A DNA stretch of 64,000 bases from assembly GCA_022414725.1 (NCBI GenBank), contig CM039463.1, positions 84,056,987-84,120,986 of the forward strand, in the 5' to 3' direction. Made by a program: the position numbers and the translations under genes. This DNA is from Microglena sp. YARC (taxonomy: Eukaryota; Chlorophyta; Chlorophyceae; Chlamydomonadales; Chlamydomonadaceae). Under the pieces are notes generated by a model that did not search any database, had not been told where the DNA came from, and saw only the letters and a program-made list of their open reading frames with translations. This document shows, one piece after another, positions 1 to 8,251 of the stretch (its first letter is position 1; every line of letters begins with the position of its first letter).

Positions 1-345
1 ATGATTAAGAAAACATGTACTCGGCATACACACAGTCCTCCCGATCATAATCGGGAGCATTGACAAACCCAACGAGAGAATGATACAGAAAACATGTACT
101 CGGCATACACACATTCCTCCCGATCATAATCGGGAGCATTGACAAACCCAACGCGCGAATGATACAGAAAACATGAACTCGGAATACACACAGTCCTCCC
201 GATCATAATCGGGAGCATTGACAAACCAAACGAGCGAATGATTCAAAAAACATGTACTCGGAATACGCACAGTCCTCCCGATCATAATCGGGAGCATTGA
301 CAGACCCAACAAGAGAATGATACAGAAAACATGTACTCAGAATAC
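1..345. repeat. 79-bp tandem repeat, 4.4 units, each with a 20-bp palindrome
   Basis: Units start at 1, 80, 159, 238 and 317, and the last is truncated. Each full unit carries the near-perfect palindrome CTCCCGATCATAATCGGGAG (38-57, 117-136, 196-215, 275-294). The block lies just beyond the splice donor of the minus-strand gene ending at 386, so it is probably intronic DNA of that gene. Single copies of the same palindrome occur in the introns of the neighbouring gene. Confidence 0.9.
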
Positions 346-385
346 ATGCAGTCCAAATTCATAAGCAACACCCATCTGAACTTAC

Positions 386-1182
386 TTGACTATAGCCGGG
401 CACGGAATAAAGATTTGCTTTCCATCTTGTTCTGTCCTTCCTCCATAGTCCATCAAGTCGTCTATGCAGACCTGATAGGGGGACTTCCTACCCTTGCGAA
501 GAAGCGCATCTCGTTCACTGTCCCACGCGACGATACCTATCTTGTGCACGCCTAATCGATCCTCTTCATTACCCACGTAGGTGAAGGTGACATATGGTGC
601 CCAATACAATTTGGAGTCTGCATCACTTTCATCTCTGGCGATCTCGGTAAATCCAAGGGGTCCATCAGGGTTGTGAGGTCCTTCAACCCAACCAATAGGT
701 GGTTGTTGTGGTGGCCCCTCTCTTACCCCTTCACGTGTTACCGCATCAGCTCCTGGTGTACGTTCCTCAGGTAAGTTTTCTGCTGCACGGACTTGTTTAG
801 ACTTGCTTGTGACACCACCACCTTTTGGAGGGGACATGCTACTGTTCGCAAAGCTCTCAACTGTATTGAAGGACAGAGTCCTAGGTTGCAACAGTCGAGG
901 TTTCGCAGACACTGCAGCTGGTTGTCGAGGTTGCGCAGGCACTGCAGCTGGTCGTCGAGGTTGCGCAGGCTGGGTAGCTACAGCACCAGAGCGTAAAGGT
1001 TTAGGTTGCACAGGCTGCTGCTTAGGTATTTTCCCGGAAACAACCCTTGAATGGTTTGTTACGAAGTTGGAGAAAATGTCTCTCCGCGTTTGTTTACGAC
1101 GTGAATCGGTTTGCGTAGGTTGGAAGTTAGGAAGAAGGGGTCTCTTAAAAGAATTCACCTCGTCAGGGTCCTTCGGCGGCAT
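386..1182 (-). CDS. Pro-rich hypothetical protein, first exon (partial gene)
   Basis: I do not recognise this protein. The exon opens with ATG at 1182 (MPPKDPDEVNSF) and gives 265 codons. Residues 1-60 are basic, about 60-105 are a Pro/Ala/Gln-rich low-complexity stretch with repeated RQPAAV-like units, and about 165-265 look globular with many aromatic and acidic residues (YWAPYVTFTYVGNEEDRLG). The frame meets a stop at 382-384, but a strong donor (GTAAGTT, first base 385) lies just before it. The exon therefore more likely ends at 386 in phase 2, and the gene continues through an intron made of hairpin repeats beyond base 1. It is head-to-head with the DUF7869-type gene, 328 bp away. A shared promoter, or membership in the same mobile unit, is possible but unproven. 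Confidence 0.6.
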
Positions 1183-1510
1183 AATACCGACATAGCAAGC
1201 AAACTGATAGGACCTTGGACAGCGTCGAACTATGGCCTCTAGTTATTCACGTACTGCAAAATACAGTCTTGTGTTCCCGAATTGATTCTTACAGTATTAG
1301 CCCTTGCAGTTTGCTAGGCCCGGTCTATGTCAAAGCTCCCGAGTATAGTCGGAAGTTGCTGGTCCCGGTCTAGTCTGCTGGTAGCGGTACAGATCGACCC
1401 CGTACATTTGGCTGGTCCCGGGTTCCGCGATCACTCACCCGACGGCAGGCCACTGTCGATTCCTTCTTATCATCTTGGCAGGCTTAGTTTCTTTGAGGGG
1501 AAGGGGCAAA
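1183..1510. promoter_or_regulatory. Divergent intergenic region, presumed bidirectional promoter
   Basis: These 328 bp separate the starts of two diverging genes, so both promoters should lie here. No clear TATA box is visible. The block has three imperfect direct repeats of the form GCTRGKCCCGGT/G (about 1313, 1357, 1410) and one degenerate copy of the CTCCCGA...TCGG hairpin (1336-1354). The regulatory role is inferred from gene orientation only. Confidence 0.4.
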
Positions 1511-1878
1511 ATGGACGCTACCCCTTCCCCAGGAATTGGATTGGGCATACACCACTGGGTTGAGCCTATGTTGCCGGTACCTCGACGTCGACAACTAGAT
1601 TTCGAGAATTCCAGTGGCGACGATGCGATCGAAACCGTGCCAGCCGAAGAGAGCGACATAGTTACCAACTCTGATACCGTGAATCAATTCGACAAGCTTA
1701 TTACCTGTAAGTACAAGAACACATGTCACTTGGTACTCCCACAGGATGTAATTCGCGAACGACGAAATGAATTCGCCGAGCTCGAACCTGCCGAAAGGCA
1801 ACGTCGATGCTACATCGAATTGAATGCACTGGCAAGCAAGCGGGATCGCAAGACAGGGACAAGGAGTGTGTCGACAAG
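1511..1878 (+). CDS. Exon 1 of the DUF7869-type gene
   Basis: It encodes an N-terminal region with no recognised domain, including a basic stretch (ERRNEFAELEPAERQRR). The donor is ACAAG|GTAGGT, exit phase 2. This donor sits inside the target-site duplication of a small LINE insertion, so a second copy of the donor lies 59 bp downstream. Confidence 0.8.
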
Positions 1879-4800
1879 GTAGGTTGTAATTTGAAATTTG
1901 AAATTGTTACATCCGTGTAGAACCGTTACTCACAAAGGTAGGTTGTCAATAATTTGATCTTGCGCCTGAAGCGCCTGATGCGCCTGATGCGCCTAAAGAT
2001 TTTTGAAATGTATTATGACTCGAACTTAACGATTATTTTGCTCGTTCAGGATATTGGGCGTTGACGTTTGCAAGTCATTTTATCAGGCTGCATCCGTAAT
2101 CGGTTCAAATGCATGGCTTGCGATAAGTGGTCAGATCAAAAACAACAGAGAGTAAGTTATCCCGAATTCTCATGTGGTTACAGTGCACTTTGCTTCCTCC
2201 CGATTATGCTCGGGACAACCCAATACATCAGGCAACCGTATAATGATCCATTCTACCCTCCCGATTATAATCGGGAGCATCCATAACAATAAGCGACCTA
2301 ACCTCGTTCCATTGGACCCTGTCTAGGTTTGAACCTGCTGTGAAGGTGAGGAGGAAGAGGAGTGCTCCCGCAGTGTTGAGGGACAATTTCAACGCTGCGA
2401 TGAAATCTCTCGTAGATGAGTTTGGGGAGTCAATGCCGCACCAGACTTCATATGCTCCAGGATCTAGAGGAAGGAAAAAATCTAAGGTCATGCGCCCTTT
2501 GATTTTTTTACATTGCGGCATATTTCCAAGCAAGCAAGCTGTCTTTAGGGACATGAAGAAGAACGGCATGGTTCCTCCCAGAACATTATACAGCAGTTTG
2601 CGTAAACTATGGCATGCACATTGGTGGAACGTGAAGATAAAGACTTGGCAGCCTTTTGCCAAGTGCGACGACTGCGTCAAGTACCGAGCCAGACTCCTGA
2701 CCACTACGTTTCAGCCAGCAGTTGATGAACTTCGTCAGAGTCAGGCTGTGCACCGTAATCAGATTTCCATTGGTCGGCGTAGGTATGACATCCTTGAAAA
2801 ACTGTCTGAACAGTATCCGAAGCTCTTCTTGCACGCATCCGCTGATGCAATGGACAACAAGAAGACTAATCTTCCTCAGTCACGCCACTTCTCACATACA
2901 AAGAAGACCGCAGGAGGTGAACTTCTAAAGACACGCATCATGGGTGAGTACAAATACAGCGCATGTAGGACATGTCCTCCCGAGCATAATCGGGAGCATA
3001 CACAGTATTTAAGACTTGAAATGATTACTTAACAAAATAATGCTAATATTCTGACTTCATGTTTCCTTCTATGTTAACTCAGGATTATTCTCCCAGGGAA
3101 GAGGCTTCATTGGTTATTGGGCTTTGCCATTCTACTCGCAGTCCATCAATCTGACTATATCATGCTTCCAACATTTCTTCAACCGGGTCCTTGAAGAAGA
3201 GGGGCAGCTTCCACCGTATTGCTTCTTGCAAATGGACAACGCGGCAAAGGACAACAAGAACGCTTTCATGTTCGCATACTTGTCCTTGTTGGTTGAGATG
3301 AACTGGTTTGAGGAAGTGTACGTCCATTTCCTCCCTCCCGGACACACACATAGCAATCTTGACCAAAAGTACTCTGTGATCTCGCAAGGGTTAAAGAACA
3401 TGGAAGTGTACACCCTGGACCATCTGATGGGCATTGTTGGTAACTTATTCAAGAAAATGGGCCCTTACACAAGGCAAGACGTCGTGACCTCTATAGGGGA
3501 CTTCTCCGCTGTCCTCCTAGACAACGTTTACAAGTTGTTCGGTCATGGCACTAGCACCGTCAAAGGAGTTAATCGCCGTTTACACGCATTCAAGATAACG
3601 AAAGGTCCCAACGGGAGAGTCGGTAAGAATACTTGATATACTGATATTTACAAATTAAATGCTACCAAGCGTGTATGTACTGTCTGCACAATGCTCCCGA
3701 TTATGCTCGGGAGGAATGTGGGTGTGCCATGTCCTCATTGATTTACATGTACAGTCTTCAATATAAATTAAATGATACAAAGGAAGTTGTACCTAGGACC
3801 TAGGATGTATTATCCAAGGGATGCTCCCGAGTATAGTCGGGAGGAATATGGGTGTCCTAAATGATTCACTAATATACAATACATGTTTGCACACCAACAA
3901 TTGCAGGGGTCTATTACAAGGAGTATGACGAGTCAGGATCTTGGAGAGGACAGTGGGACAATGACGCTGAACCTATTTACGTCCTCCAAGGCTTCCCAAT
4001 GGTGGACACCAGAACAGTATTTAAGGAAGCCCCAAGATCAAGATTGAAGAGCTCGAGAATATCGAGGCAAACTGGGCGGCTGTCTGGAAGACTATTCATA
4101 ACGAGAAGCCCGGAGGTGACGTCCTTGCAGGCCACATGGCCGATGGTCCTGTACAAACCGCCGGTGACGACCGTGCAGGACCCGTAGCTGATGTCCGTGT
4201 ACGACACGCAGCGGAGGACCTTCTAGAACCAGCAGCCGATGACCAGCAGCCGATGGATGAACCAGCAGCCGATGGCCCATCCCATGCCCAGTCCTTCAAA
4301 CATATTGCCGAGAAGCTTCGTGAAACTTGGGAAGCCAGCAATAAGTGGTGGACTGATTTCTTCAACGTTGAGAAGAGTTATTGGAGCACTCAACCAGATG
4401 ATGCTGTGACTGGGGAGTACCCGAAAGACCAACATTTTGTCGACTTCCCATCGGAGTTGTCAGCAACCAGTCGTGTTCTGACACAGTCTGAGAAATCAAT
4501 GGCCAAGCGCTTGATAGCAGCATTGGATGACTTGTCCATGGATGTGTCAGACATTTTACCTGCAAGTAACGAGATTGCCAAGACTATGAAGGTCGCACAC
4601 ACTTTGGAGACTAATATGGAAAGGCCAGAGGAGGAGGATGTGTTGTACTTATATTCTTCACAAGGGACGAAGCCGGATAGAAGAATAGCCTACGAGCCCA
4701 CTACTGATTTGGTTGTTGGTCATGTCGCTGTGGTCAAGGTACAAATGGATGACTCTAGCGGATTGAGAGGATGGGACGTGGTGGAGGTCAAATCACTACC

Positions 4801-5239
4801 AGTGAATGGAGAAGTGGAATGTGTGTATTTAAAGCCCTTGTACTCTGGGGCTCAGAAGTTGGTGTACACTGAAACACAATACCCAACTTGGCCAGAAGAT
4901 TGGATGGACCACAAGCTTGTGCCTATTACCGTGGGGGTTAGGAGAAAAGCAACATGGACGGGCGATATTCCCATTGACGCATTTCAATTTAGCTGCGAAC
5001 CCACCAAGGGTATGAAGATCCAGAGAAAGTACCACACAAGCATGCTCCTAGCTTGTCAATCCATTGAGAAGGACACCAGGGCAGAGGCTGTGCAATCGGA
5101 TGGAGACAATGCAGACATTGCTGAGGAGGAGGAGATGGAGGAGGAGGAAGATGGGGATGGGGACATGGAGGAGGAGAAGGAGGAGGAAGAGGAGGACGAG
5201 GAGGGGGGGAGGAGGAGGAGTAAGATGTTTGACAAATAG
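1511..5239 (+). CDS. DUF7869-type, transposase-like protein, five exons
   Basis: Exons 1511-1878, 2050-2151, 2327-2943, 3083-3622 and 3907-5239 join in phase through GT-AG introns to about 986 residues. The start is ATG 1511 in a good context (AAAATGG). Visible motifs are a Cys pair CDDCVKYRA (about residue 272), SADAMDNKK (328), FLQMDNAAKDNKN (411) and LPPGHTHSNLDQKYS (448). The two Asp motifs followed by a GHTH...D motif are what I know from DUF7869 proteins, which have an RNase H-like, transposase-like fold; catalysis here is inference. The C-terminus (about 940-986) is a Glu-rich acidic tail. One base appears to be missing near 4035: the frame before it runs into an unrelated reading and the frame after it continues as KIKIEELENIEANW. 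Restoring one base makes the total coding length exactly divisible by three, so this is a recent frameshift or a sequence error. The introns carry hairpin repeats and one LINE fragment. Confidence 0.8.
1888..1934 (-). mobile_element. 47-bp, 5'-truncated LINE 3' end inserted at a splice donor
   Basis: Read on the minus strand, the segment matches the 3' terminus of the full LINE at 18923-18963 over about 31 bases with one difference (GTGAGTAACGG...GGATGTAACAA), then has an ATTTCAAA-repeat tail. It is flanked by perfect 12-bp direct repeats AAGGTAGGTTGT (1876-1887 and 1935-1946), the signature of target-primed insertion. The duplicated target is the exon 1 donor itself. Confidence 0.88.
2050..2151 (+). 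CDS. Exon 2 of the DUF7869-type gene
   Basis: The acceptor GCTCGTTCAG and the donor AGA|GTAAGTT flank 102 bp. Joined in phase to exon 1 it reads GVDVCKSFYQAASVIGSNAW, which is typical protein composition and supports the splice model. Confidence 0.8.
2197..2277. repeat. Two intronic hairpin repeats
   Basis: CTCCCGATTATGCTCGGGA at 2197-2215 and CTCCCGATTATAATCGGGAG at 2258-2277 lie in intron 2 (2152-2326). They are single copies of the palindrome seen in tandem at 1-345. Confidence 0.85.
2327..2943 (+). CDS. Exon 3 of the DUF7869-type gene
   Basis: The acceptor GTCTAG and the donor ATGG|GTGAGT flank 617 bp. The exon carries the CDDCVKYRA Cys pair and the first Asp motif, SADAMDNKK. The reading frame is open throughout and the exit phase is 1. 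Confidence 0.85.
2977..2996. repeat. Intronic hairpin repeat
   Basis: CTCCCGAGCATAATCGGGAG lies in intron 3 (2944-3082), with the same arms as the copies at 38-57 and 2258-2277. Confidence 0.85.
3083..3622 (+). CDS. Exon 4 of the DUF7869-type gene, catalytic-core-like region
   Basis: The acceptor is TTAACTCAG, and the join with exon 3 gives RIMGLFSQGRGFIGYW. The exon contains the second Asp motif (QMDNAAKDNKN) and GHTHSNLDQKYS, the most diagnostic part of the family. The donor is GAGTCG|GTAAG. Confidence 0.88.
3694..3843. repeat. Two intronic hairpin repeats in intron 4
   Basis: CTCCCGATTATGCTCGGGAG (3694-3713) and CTCCCGAGTATAGTCGGGAG (3824-3843) are each followed by GAATRTGGGTGT, so the repeated unit is longer than the palindrome. 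Loop changes are compensated (AT/AT, GT/GT-like), so the arms stay paired. Confidence 0.85.
3907..5239 (+). CDS. Exon 5 of the DUF7869-type gene (one apparent 1-base deletion)
   Basis: The acceptor is CAATTGCAG. The first 130 bases read in frame from exon 4 (GVYYKEYDESGSWRGQWD), then a missing base near 4035 puts the rest in another frame, open from there to TAG 5237-5239. The 3' half encodes a Trp-rich segment (ETWEASNKWWTDFF), a probable beta-rich domain and a final EEEEMEEEEDGD-type acidic tail. Confidence 0.75.
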
Positions 5240-5262
5240 CCGTTTTTTACTAATGAATTATA

Positions 5263-5505
5263 CTTACGATTTTTATTGTAAGATGTAAAAGCTGAATTCT
5301 GCCTGCCGACTTATAACCGTCCGCTTTCCCTTTATTTCTTACAATTCTAATTGTAAGACACGAATTGATGTTAACACCTTTTGTTACAAAATATGGCATT
5401 TCAACGTTGTAACATTCGAAATCTGTACGTTTCTCCGTCTTTCAAGCTCATTTCAAGCATATTTTGTCAAAATTGACTACAATCTTACGATTTTTATCGT
5501 AAGAC
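5263..5505. repeat. Three short hairpins, TTACRAT..ATYGTAA family
   Basis: TTACGATTTTTATTGTAA (about 5266), TTACAATTCTAATTGTAA (about 5339) and TTACGATTTTTATCGTAA (about 5487) are inverted repeats with 7-8-bp arms clustered within 250 bp downstream of the gene. The arms co-vary (CG versus AT pair), so pairing rather than sequence is kept. They may act in 3'-end formation of the gene or be another short repeat family. Confidence 0.7.
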
Positions 5506-6679
5506 TGCATTTGGAAAGTATCAAAAGACCCCCAAAAAGTGATTGTAAGATTGGAAATCCGTTGGGAAGCAGGAACGCCCATTTTTTTGTGGAGTATAGT
5601 AGTTGTTTCCCTTCGGATTTTACTGTGAATTGGTGGGCTGGGTAATCTTGCAGTTGTACTTGCAGATGTACCGCCGCTCACCTCTTTCTTGTTCTTCCGA
5701 ATGTATTTCAAGCGCCCTTTCAGTCTATCCTTTGCAGTAAATTATTTAAGTCCTTTTTTCTGCGTTTACTATTTTTCAAGTGGACAATCGGTTTTCTGTA
5801 CTGTGTCTGTTCATCTAAACTTCGATTGTTCATTGAACTGAGTTTCCTTTGTTGGTCACGAGTTTCTTGGAATTTTTAACTTCGCATCCTTTGGATTTTT
5901 TCAGTTGCCGCAGGTTTGGTTTGCTTGTGGTTAGGCGCTTGGTTTGTCTTGAGTGTACAAGTTCTTTGCGGTGCGATACCCACCTCCTAGAATGTTTTAG
6001 TTCGTGCCGTAGCTGGGGATTTATGATAATTAACTTTCATAAATTTTCTTACTTCCATCTTTGAGTAAGAAACTATTTCATCATGGTTTTTCATCCCAAC
6101 CTAGTCATGAATTCTATGCTAAGAATAGTTTTGAAGGTAGTGGATTTTTCCATCGACTTTATTTTCCATAGTGGACTTTAGTGTCCTCTTGTCTGCGTCC
6201 TTTAGGCTTTGATTCTCTCGTGTGCTGCTCTCACACGATATTTCAGTCTTCTCTTTAGGTTCAGTTCTCGGTTCTTTCAGTCACCGTTGTTCCCCTTCCT
6301 TTGGTATAAGGTTTGATTTCTGTTTGACTCCCTGTGCTTTTCTGGTTTGGTGCCTACTATTCTGGATGAATAGTATTTTTGCGCTTACCATGGATGGTTC
6401 CATGTCCATTTTGTTTTCAGCTCAGCTCGGTATGACACAAGTTTTTTGCTGCTACATTTTCGGAGTACTACAGTGGTTTTTGGTTCATCCTTTCTCATCC
6501 TTTTTTCTCTTAGTCAAGGCTTTCTTCTGGTTTCCTGGTTTTCAGCCGTTCCTTAATTTTTTGTTTGCTACCAGTTTATCGTTCTCTGACCCTGGTGTCA
6601 TAGGTGGAGTAGTAGTATTGTATGTCACCTGCGTCATAGGTGGAGTATCAGCATCGATTGCGGTTCACTTGATCGTTTT
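5506..6679. other. AT-rich host DNA without a convincing gene
   Basis: The plus strand is T-rich. There is an internal repeat of TGTCATAGGTGGAGTA at about 6597 and 6629. A 159-codon open frame at 6222-6701 looks like a chance hydrophobic translation of T-rich DNA. This DNA was continuous with the sequence at 18977 before the LINE inserted. Confidence 0.5.
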
Positions 6680-6692
6680 ATGTCTTGGTGAC
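6680..6692. repeat. Left target-site duplication of the LINE
   Basis: ATGTCTTGGTGAC occurs here and again at 18964-18976, directly after the A/T-rich tail of the element. Confidence 0.93.
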
Positions 6693-6907
6693 ATTATTTA
6701 AAAAAATACTACTCGATAATACCCTGACAGGTCACTTTTTCCGAAGCACATTTCGTAGGCGCTACTTCTCCTCCGCATAAGCGGAGACTGGAATCGGGAT
6801 GCGACGACGCTAGGCTTTGCAATGATCATCAATTCGCGCACTTTCCTGATTTGAGATGTCCACTCAAACCAGATTTGCCGAATTCTCTAACCCCCCTCTC
6901 CTCCCCA
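6693..6907 (+). other. LINE 5' leader with a GC-rich hairpin
   Basis: There are 215 bp before the first in-frame ATG of ORF1 (6908). CTCCGCATAAGCGGAG at 6771-6786 forms a 6-bp GC stem with an ATAA loop. An internal promoter is expected for such elements but no motif is recognisable. Confidence 0.6.
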
Positions 6908-8251
6908 ATGATCAATAACAACTGCCGGCGACCAAGCATCCCGATTCCGGGCAAGAAGCACCTTGGAGAAGTCCAAATGCAGATTGCCCGCAGGAGGGAG
7001 GTAGGGGAATGCGAAGCCCCCAACACCAGTGCTTGGAACTCTGTCCACACACTCAATACCAAATCTGCGAAAGTGACAGATCACCCCAACATTAAAATAT
7101 CCTCACCTTTCAATGGACAACCTGGACAACAAGATCCTACAGGCAGCATCCGTGCCGAGAGCAAAAGCTCCAAGGATCTACCTAGGAACCACGCTGAACC
7201 AAGTTCTGCCAAACCTACAAATCATCCCAACCCTAATCAATCAAAAAATATCCTGAACAAACAAGACAGACGAAATCTTCTTATTACGAACTCTGTCATC
7301 CACCTTATCATTGCCCTTCTTTTCGTCAACTGTTTGAATATCACCGCCGCTTCAACAGTCTCTCTCCGCATTCCCTTATCTTTCTTCGCATCTAACACTT
7401 ACCCAGCCACCAGCATGCATTCAATGGGAGCTCAACAAAACAGGGTGCAACAAGGTAAGATCGATAGGAAATTGAACCGCCGCGAGAAACAAGCTGCTAA
7501 TTCCCGCCTCGCTTTCCCACCTTCTCACCACACCGCCGCATACCTCGTTCCCCTGGCTACCACACCGCACTATCTTATAAACTGCAAACATCTCAACACT
7601 ACACTCATTGGCCATCTTCGAAACCCCATATTCTCTAAGCCTCTCACAGCTACTAATACCGCCCCTCGCGGCGTGGGTGCAAGTCCCGATATGCCCCTCG
7701 TGGCATTGTCGTCTCTGACGATTAATACAGCTTCTCACGGCGTGGGTGCAAGTCCCGATGTGCCCCTCGTGGCATCATCGTCTCTGACGATTAATACAGC
7801 CTCCCATGGCGTGGGTGCAAGTCCCGATGTGCCCCTTATGTCATTGTCGTCCTCGACAACATTAATCAATGATGAAGTTGCAAGTCCTTATGCTCACAAC
7901 CAACTTTACAATCAACCCTGGACAACTGTGTCCTACAAGTCTTCTCTCATCTTCTGCAAAACTAACGCAATTTCGAACCCCCCTGCAGCCCTTATCGCCA
8001 ATCGCTTCACCATCCGTTCCAAGGGTGAAGAGATCTACAACAGCGAAGAGAAGCCGATGTCCACTCCTCCCTACCGTCCTAAATACATCAAGAAAGCGAG
8101 GGACATCCAGCTAATCGCTGGGAGACTCAAGTCCTCCCCCCAACCTCCGTCCCCCCTTGGAGAGTCAACCTTCCAGCATCTTGATCCTTTCGCTGACACG
8201 CTCTCCAAATTCAAGATCCTCCCGGTGCATGCACACCACCACCGACAATGA
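6908..8251 (+). CDS. LINE ORF1, unknown protein with one membrane-like segment
   Basis: This is a 447-residue frame from ATG 6908. Its function is not recognised. Residues about 120-145 are strongly hydrophobic (LLITNSVIHLIIALLFVNCL). Three tandem copies of a 69-bp unit (about 7660-7866) give a repeated peptide of the form TASHGVGASPDVPLV. The C-terminus is basic and Pro/Ser-rich. The frame overlaps the next one: the next ATG (8229) precedes this stop (8249-8251) by about 20 bases, consistent with coupled re-initiation or a frameshift. Confidence 0.6.
   Translation: MINNNCRRPSIPIPGKKHLGEVQMQIARRREVGECEAPNTSAWNSVHTLNTKSAKVTDHPNIKISSPFNGQPGQQDPTGSIRAESKSSKDLPRNHAEPSSAKPTNHPNPNQSKNILNKQDRRNLLITNSVIHLIIALLFVNCLNITAASTVSLRIPLSFFASNTYPATSMHSMGAQQNRVQQGKIDRKLNRREKQAANSRLAFPPSHHTAAYLVPLATTPHYLINCKHLNTTLIGHLRNPIFSKPLTATNTAPRGVGASPDMPLVALSSLTINTASHGVGASPDVPLVASSSLTINTASHGVGASPDVPLMSLSSSTTLINDEVASPYAHNQLYNQPWTTVSYKSSLIFCKTNAISNPPAALIANRFTIRSKGEEIYNSEEKPMSTPPYRPKYIKKARDIQLIAGRLKSSPQPPSPLGESTFQHLDPFADTLSKFKILPVHAHHHRQ

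Noticed and set aside
793..1195. Plus-strand frames opposite the Pro-rich gene
   Set aside because: The minus-strand reading has an ATG, a donor and more natural composition. The plus frames are shadows rich in Arg/Cys/Gly.
5655..5715. 48-bp micro-exon on the minus strand (DRLKGRLKYIRKNKKE)
   Set aside because: It has an AAAG acceptor and a GAG|GTGAGC donor, but no other exon could be connected to it.
6222..6701. 159-codon hydrophobic protein
   Set aside because: T-rich plus strand gives Phe/Leu/Val/Cys by composition. No family features, and the frame runs across the LINE boundary at 6692.
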